Shown here piece by piece: positions 59,901-64,000 of a stretch of DNA of 64,000 nucleotides. How positions within the stretch are numbered: the first letter of the stretch is position 1; the number at the start of each line of letters is the position of its first letter. Below the pieces are notes generated by a model. That model saw nothing but the letters and a program-made list of their open reading frames with translations, ran no database searches and had not been told where the DNA came from. The DNA comes from Sporolactobacillus mangiferae (GTDB lineage Bacteria > Bacillota > Bacilli > Bacillales > Sporolactobacillaceae), in NCBI RefSeq assembly GCF_023336505.1, contig NZ_JAMAST010000005.1:62001-126000 (forward strand), in the 5' to 3' direction. Made by a program: the position numbers and the translations under genes.

Positions 59901-60581
59901 TCAGGAGCATTTAAATTTTTTATTTGCCCATAGGCCGGCCAGCCATAAAAATGCGCCGCTGACCAGTGACGGCAGCCAGCCGAACGAAAAGGAAGGACCG
60001 AGAGCGGGGAGAAAATGCATCAGTGTAAATCCAAGCCCGATACCTGCCGCAACAATGATGCCTGCTGCTATCATTTGTTTCAGAAATGTTTTCTTTTTCT
60101 TGAAAAGTGACTGCTCAAGTATGCGGAAAATAAACCAGACCATCAAAAGCGCGTAAATGAGCCAGTAAATGATCACAATTAAAGCAGCTGCCGGATGCAC
60201 CATATCATTTACTGCCATAAAATAACCAAGAATCAGCAGGATGACTCCCCGCGTGATCAGAAACCACGCAATAAAGTTGGCAGCCAAAAACCCAAAAAAA
60301 GGCAGCCTGCTGATCAGATTTTCCTTTGGCAGCTCACAGATTAATTCATCCGCATAACCTCTTGGGTCGTCACCAAAAATGTCGGCAGCAGTTTTTCCAG
60401 ATTGCTGTCCGTCAATCAGGTGATCAAGCAACTCCATTAAGATTTCTTCACTTTCCCGTTCAGATGCTTTTGATTTAAGCCGGATATAAACGAGCATGTC
60501 ATCATAATATTTTTTATTTTCTTTGTTCAGCAGCTTGCGTTTTTCATTGTTTTCCAGGATGAGTTGTTTGGAGCTGATCAT
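59901..60581 (-). CDS. DUF1129 family membrane protein
   Basis: A 226-residue protein: an N-terminal helical part with LNKENKKYYDDMLVYIRLKS, ILMELLDHLIDGQQSGKTAA and DIFGDDPRGYADEL (the DUF1129 consensus), then four membrane helices. It is paired with a PadR regulator whose gene end overlaps its start by 38 bases, a common arrangement in which the regulator controls the membrane protein. GAGAGG precedes the ATG. Confidence 0.88.
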   Translation of the reverse strand: MISSKQLILENNEKRKLLNKENKKYYDDMLVYIRLKSKASERESEEILMELLDHLIDGQQSGKTAADIFGDDPRGYADELICELPKENLISRLPFFGFLAANFIAWFLITRGVILLILGYFMAVNDMVHPAAALIVIIYWLIYALLMVWFIFRILEQSLFKKKKTFLKQMIAAGIIVAAGIGLGFTLMHFLPALGPSFSFGWLPSLVSGAFLWLAGLWANKKFKCS

Positions 60582-60909
60582 TTTTGCCTCTCCTTTGCAT
60601 TAATTTTGTTACCGGACCGGCGATATGTGACCATTCCAGAGCCAATTCATTCAGCGCCGTGCGCCCGTCGTCAGTCAGCAGATAATATTTACGGTTCGGT
60701 CCCGCTTCCGAGGGACGCATCTCGCCACGGATATAGCCGTTTTTCTGCAGCCGCAGCAGGACCGGGTAGACGGTTCCTTCGCTGATGTCATTTAATCCCG
60801 CCTGTTGAAGTTTCTGTGACAATTCATAGCCATACACAGATTCACGTTCGATGATTGACAGCACACAGCCGTCCAGTACCCCTTTCAGAAGTTGACTGCG
60901 AACAGACAT
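60544..60909 (-). CDS. PadR family regulator
   Basis: A 121-residue PadR-type winged helix: LKGVLDGCVLSIIERESVYG, YELSQKLQQAGLNDISEGTVY, PVLLRLQKNGYIRGEMRPSE and RKYYLLTDDGRTALNEL match the small PadR subgroup (PF03551) with a helical tail. First gene of the operon with DUF1129. Sequence 60910-61272 upstream is AT-rich and otherwise shows no gene. Confidence 0.92.
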   Translation of the reverse strand: MSVRSQLLKGVLDGCVLSIIERESVYGYELSQKLQQAGLNDISEGTVYPVLLRLQKNGYIRGEMRPSEAGPNRKYYLLTDDGRTALNELALEWSHIAGPVTKLMQRRGKNDQLQTTHPGKQ

Positions 60910-61272
60910 CGGATAATCCCATCCTTATTTCAGTATATTGCAAAACAAGATACCAAGTGAAAAATTATACTACCTGGCAATGCAAAATAGCTGACTTGAG
61001 TATATCGAGCTGGAAAAATTCTGTCAAGAGAAAAAGAAATGGGCAGACTACATGTCCAGGATATGCAGTGATAAATGAATGAGCGGTAAACCCAGGGCGA
61101 AATTTTAAGGTGACTCAATGTCAAACCGTTAATGTGAGGGGACACCAGGATGTATGTGGCACAGTCACAGCTCGTGCCAAAGTAAAATGAATGCCTTAAG
61201 TAGGCCTGTGCCCATTCCGATGAAAAAGCCCGGCATATAGTATTACAAACAAGATAGGCAGGTGTTCAGAAT

Positions 61273-61713
61273 ATGTATTACGATCAGAACGGATATGATG
61301 ATCCATATGATCAATCTTATGAAGATTATGTTCCGTATGCGGATGAATATGTTTATGATGAACGCGAGCAGCCGCAGCCATTTCTTGTTCCGCCAAATGC
61401 GATTCAGCAGGAACTAAACCGCGGCCGGCGCGGTCATTTTTACCAAACCCGGCTTGCCAGTTACAATCAGATGATGCTGATTCAGCTGCTTGGGATCAAT
61501 CAGAGTACCGGTATGGTTAACATGAATGTGTATTTGCCGCAGCAGCGCCGCTGGGTAAGACACCAGGAGCATTTTACTGATATGTCCGGACTCACGTACC
61601 TTGGCCCCAATCCACCGCGCGGGGTTCCGTATCCGCGGCCGCAGCAGCCTCCGCGTCCACCAAGACCATGGTGGTGTTCTCAATTTCCCTGGCATCCGGC
61701 GTGCTGGCGATAA
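61273..61713 (+). CDS. Tyr/Asp-rich and Pro-rich protein of unknown function
   Basis: A 146-residue protein in three parts: an acidic tyrosine-rich N-terminus (repeats of YDxxY, residues 2-32), a compact middle (ELNRGRRGHFYQTRLASYNQ, MMLIQLLGINQSTGMVNMN), and a C-terminus of Pro/Arg (PRPQQPPRPPRPWW) ending with CSQFPWHPACWR. I recognise no family. Composition suggests a surface or spore-coat-associated protein, which is inference. Own terminator follows; no signal peptide. Confidence 0.7.
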   Translation: MYYDQNGYDDPYDQSYEDYVPYADEYVYDEREQPQPFLVPPNAIQQELNRGRRGHFYQTRLASYNQMMLIQLLGINQSTGMVNMNVYLPQQRRWVRHQEHFTDMSGLTYLGPNPPRGVPYPRPQQPPRPPRPWWCSQFPWHPACWR

Positions 61714-61714
61714 A

Positions 61715-61755
61715 AGAGATGGCTCCTGAATGTCCGGAGCCATCTCTTTTTATTT
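61715..61755 (+). terminator. Terminator
   Basis: AGAGATGGCTCC (61715-61726) pairs with GGAGCCATCTCT (61736-61747), followed by TTTTATTT. Confidence 0.9.
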
Positions 61756-61790
61756 AATTTGATATACTGGAAAGGACAGGAGGGATACAC

Positions 61791-62810
61791 ATGACCCTGG
61801 TACTTATTTTTCTTTGCCTATTCTACTTTTGGTGCGTCTTTGGAGACATTTTGCTAAGTAATAAAGACAGACAATTCAACAAGAAATTAGCATGGCGTCG
61901 CAATCACAATAAACAACGCGTGCGATTATACATAGAAAATAGCATTGGCGGTGTGTTTTGGCTGTCATCCTTCTCCCTTTCATTCGCTTTGGGGCATCCG
62001 TGGCTTACGATCAGTATCCTGATTCTGATCACAATCCAAATTGTAATGACATTCAGGTTTTCTAAATGGGCAGCAGATCAGAGCCTGGCATGGAATAACT
62101 ATTTGGCGAAAACGCAGCGGCTTATAAAAGTGAAGCAAGCGGTGGCGCTCGTGTTGCTGCTGCTGATTATTCCTGTTTTTTATTGGTCGTTTATGGAGAC
62201 GACGATGATCGACCAACTGCTTGCAGAACGCGATCAGCTTGGTGATTTTCCGATTCCTGGCTACATAATCATGTGGTTATTGAGTTGTGCCTGTTTCTTA
62301 TCTTTGCTGGTGCTGCTTTCAATGAAAGCAACTCGCGCTTTAGGTAACAAAGAAGAAGTGCATGCGCTCATTCAATGGTCTGCGCATACGGGAACTGAGA
62401 TGCGGGTGAACGAAAGCAGTAAACATAAATTGCTGTTGATGATCAAAGAAGCCGAAAAACTGCTTCATGTCCCTGAAAAAGAGAGTATTTTAAAAAAAGG
62501 AAAAAAGATTTTGATCACAAAGTTGCTTATCGGTGGTTCGATGCTGTTATTGGGAGTGGTCGGGATTGCAGCTATTCCGGATGCTTTGGGAATGTCGGTC
62601 ACTTTTTTCGACCTGGCGCTTCTCTTTCTGCCAATTATTTGTATCGTGCAGAAGTGGGAGTATCGTTTTGCAGATCAAACGCGTCAAGAATTGTGGTTGC
62701 ATCTAGTGAAACAGCAGGGGCCTGCATATGGAGACCGTCCGTCTCTTGATGGCCCGCACTGGCAGTATGAATTCGCCGACTGGGTACGGAAGCAAGTGGA
62801 AACAGGTTGA
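61791..62810 (+). CDS. Multi-pass membrane protein of unknown function
   Basis: A 339-residue protein with about six hydrophobic segments: one at the N-terminus (LVLIFLCLFYFWCVFGDILL), two near 50-90, one near 115-130, one near 155-175 and two near 250-290; a basic, charged loop lies between. Trp-rich C-terminus (LDGPHWQYEFADWVRK). I recognise no family. Monocistronic, with AGGAGGG 9 bases before the ATG. Confidence 0.7.
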   Translation: MTLVLIFLCLFYFWCVFGDILLSNKDRQFNKKLAWRRNHNKQRVRLYIENSIGGVFWLSSFSLSFALGHPWLTISILILITIQIVMTFRFSKWAADQSLAWNNYLAKTQRLIKVKQAVALVLLLLIIPVFYWSFMETTMIDQLLAERDQLGDFPIPGYIIMWLLSCACFLSLLVLLSMKATRALGNKEEVHALIQWSAHTGTEMRVNESSKHKLLLMIKEAEKLLHVPEKESILKKGKKILITKLLIGGSMLLLGVVGIAAIPDALGMSVTFFDLALLFLPIICIVQKWEYRFADQTRQELWLHLVKQQGPAYGDRPSLDGPHWQYEFADWVRKQVETG

Positions 62811-63002
62811 GGGTACTATGTATGCTGCCCGTGTTTTGATAGCCATGACATTTAAAAATTTTAAACTGGATAACGATAACGGTAACACGTGATGCAGTTA
62901 ATCCTTCCATATGGGTCTGACATTTTTACAGCGGCGGTGCAAAAATGAGCTGGAAAAAAGGGCGGCTCATCGTCAACAGACTTTTGAGTCCCCCTTTACC
63001 TG

Positions 63003-63374
63003 TCATATTTCTTTGTAAATCTCAACTTCTTTAATTTCCGGCAACATGCTGTATGCGGTCAGTCTGTGCTGACCGTCATAGAGACTTAGATCTTTGGTCA
63101 CAATCATAGGCGGCAGCTTTCCGCCTTCGTGTATATAATCAATCATTTGCTTAATATTGTCGGTATGATAGTCGTCGTAGTTTTCCGGATGATTGGCCCA
63201 TTCTTTATAGGTCAGCAGATTTTTCCCGTTGCTGCTGAATGAGCAGGGCACATTGTAGAGCTGCTCCTTATCAATCGTAGTCAGCATAAAACGGTGTTCA
63301 TCGGTACCGAACGCGTCGTTTACCAGATCGTTGTACCGGCTGCAAATGTCTTTACCAGTCAGAATTTCTGCCAT
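63003..63374 (-). CDS. Small ParB/sulfiredoxin-fold protein
   Basis: A 123-residue protein. The segment PPMIVTKDLSLYDGQHRLTAYSML (in two parts) is the phosphate-binding motif of ParB N-terminal domains (x-x-DGQHRLxA). No helix-turn-helix or C-terminal dimer domain follows, so this is not a partition protein but a stand-alone ParB-like domain, some of which bind or hydrolyse CTP/ATP. The N-terminal half is unfamiliar. No neighbour suggests its role. Confidence 0.7.
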   Translation of the reverse strand: MAEILTGKDICSRYNDLVNDAFGTDEHRFMLTTIDKEQLYNVPCSFSSNGKNLLTYKEWANHPENYDDYHTDNIKQMIDYIHEGGKLPPMIVTKDLSLYDGQHRLTAYSMLPEIKEVEIYKEI

Positions 63375-63555
63375 GCGCTATCCCTTCTCTGTGAATTTTC
63401 CAGGCATTCGAAGATCGAGACAAAACGAATGCGGCAATAAATTAAATGTATAATAGATAACAAGATTTTGCAAAATGAATTTCATGGCGCTGTTCATTGA
63501 CAGCTGCCTTATTTTTGCTAAACTGTACGGTAACACAATGAACGGAGGCGTCTGT

Positions 63556-64000
63556 ATGTCTGTAGAAAAGGTGAAAGCTTATTTTCGGTCTGCTGGCCGT
63601 GAAAATGATGTGATTGAACTGGAGCTGTCAAGCGCAACGGTTGCGCTGGCGGCGGAGCATTTGCATGTGGCTCCCGAACGGATCGCCAAAACGCTTGCTT
63701 TTCGGGGCGAAAATAAAGAAGGCGCGATGCTGGTTGTTATGGCGGGGGATGCGCGGATTGATAACAAGAAATTCCGTCATGAATTCGGTTTTAAAGCCCA
63801 CATGCTCTCACCTGAAGAGACGCTGGAGCTTGTCGGCCATGAAATCGGCGGTGTCTGCCCGTTTGCTTTGAATCAGGACTGGCCGGTTTTTATGGACGCT
63901 TCACTGAAACGCTTCGATACTGTATTTCCGGCATGTGGCAGTACCAACTCGGCAATTGAACTGACCATTGATGATCTGTACGAGCTGGGGCATGGAAAGT
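63556..64000 (+). CDS. YbaK/EbsC family aminoacyl-tRNA deacylase, 5' part
   Basis: ATG 63556 follows CGGAGG by about 9 bases and the frame is open to the window end (148 codons seen). VEKVKAYFRSAGRENDVIEL, SSATVALAAEHLHVAPERIAKTLAF, MLSPEETLELVGHEIGGVCPF and ACGSTNSAIELT match YbaK/EbsC-type editing proteins, in which a Lys near residue 48 is important. Such proteins hydrolyse mischarged tRNA such as Cys-tRNA(Pro). Truncated by the window edge, with perhaps 10 residues missing. Confidence 0.9.
   Translation, partial: MSVEKVKAYFRSAGRENDVIELELSSATVALAAEHLHVAPERIAKTLAFRGENKEGAMLVVMAGDARIDNKKFRHEFGFKAHMLSPEETLELVGHEIGGVCPFALNQDWPVFMDASLKRFDTVFPACGSTNSAIELTIDDLYELGHGK

Noticed and set aside
1-64000. 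Insertion sequence, prophage or integrative element
   Set aside because: No transposase, integrase, phage gene or attachment-site duplication was seen on either strand.

Overview
The window looks like chromosome of a mid-GC Gram-positive bacterium of the order Bacillales. This rests on strong Shine-Dalgarno sites, a Bacillus-type BirA operator, a SAM (S-box) riboswitch, a YodB-like regulator, EcsC/DUF1129/DUF1835 proteins and a Bacillales-type intergenic repeat. The abundance of amino-acid, D-2-hydroxyacid and peptide-uptake genes would suit a Sporolactobacillus-like lactic organism, but that genus assignment is inference. I saw no rRNA, tRNA, transposase, phage or CRISPR.

Layout. 1-3.3 kb: end of an MFS exporter, DUF2628 protein, flavin oxidoreductase, a 21-bp repeat array, a GNAT acetyltransferase and a small coupled ORF. 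3.35-5.9 kb: the most interesting locus. A promoter drives a 20-codon leader peptide rich in Phe/Tyr codons, then mutually exclusive RNA stems, then two intrinsic terminators, then an aminotransferase translationally coupled to a D-2-hydroxyacid dehydrogenase. It reads as an undescribed-looking aromatic amino acid attenuator. 6-12 kb: bioY with a BirA operator, a MocR regulator and a second aminotransferase separated by a duplicated start site, and an XRE-cupin regulator divergent from azlCD. 12-19 kb: two DHA2 drug-efflux loci (MarR- and TetR-controlled) around an asparaginase gene. 19-23 kb: fluoride riboswitch with two crcB genes, a phosphatase with an SH3-like tail, a ferritin-like protein and a GntR/DUF1648 membrane pair. 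23-32 kb: ketopantoate reductase-like gene, a frameshifted DUF1835 gene, namA, a third DHA2 exporter beside a broken marR, an amino acid permease, a cupin and a CDF metal exporter. 32-41 kb: lone trpB, a lipoprotein, a broken acetyltransferase, esterase, Nudix, a degenerate metallo-beta-lactamase fold protein, a tyrosine phosphatase, a 42-bp tandem array and lemA-htpX. 41-51 kb: MBL/TetR pair, a large M16C peptidase, repeats and a SAM-riboswitch-controlled peptide ABC transporter lacking the second ATPase. 51-64 kb: a ferrochelatase of the LVNLGTP type, a broken kinase-like gene, MarR-MFS, a YodB-like regulator with nitroreductase, an amino acid ABC transporter, EcsC, PadR-DUF1129, two unknown proteins, a ParB-like protein and the start of a YbaK/EbsC gene.

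Shared themes are amino acid handling (three PLP enzymes, AzlCD, asparaginase, permease, two ABC importers, TrpB), drug efflux with local repressors, and RNA-level control (attenuator, SAM and fluoride riboswitches, terminators after transporter binding-protein genes). At least six copies of one dispersed hairpin element sit in intergenic gaps. Four genes carry frameshifts or in-frame stops, which may be real decay or sequence error.
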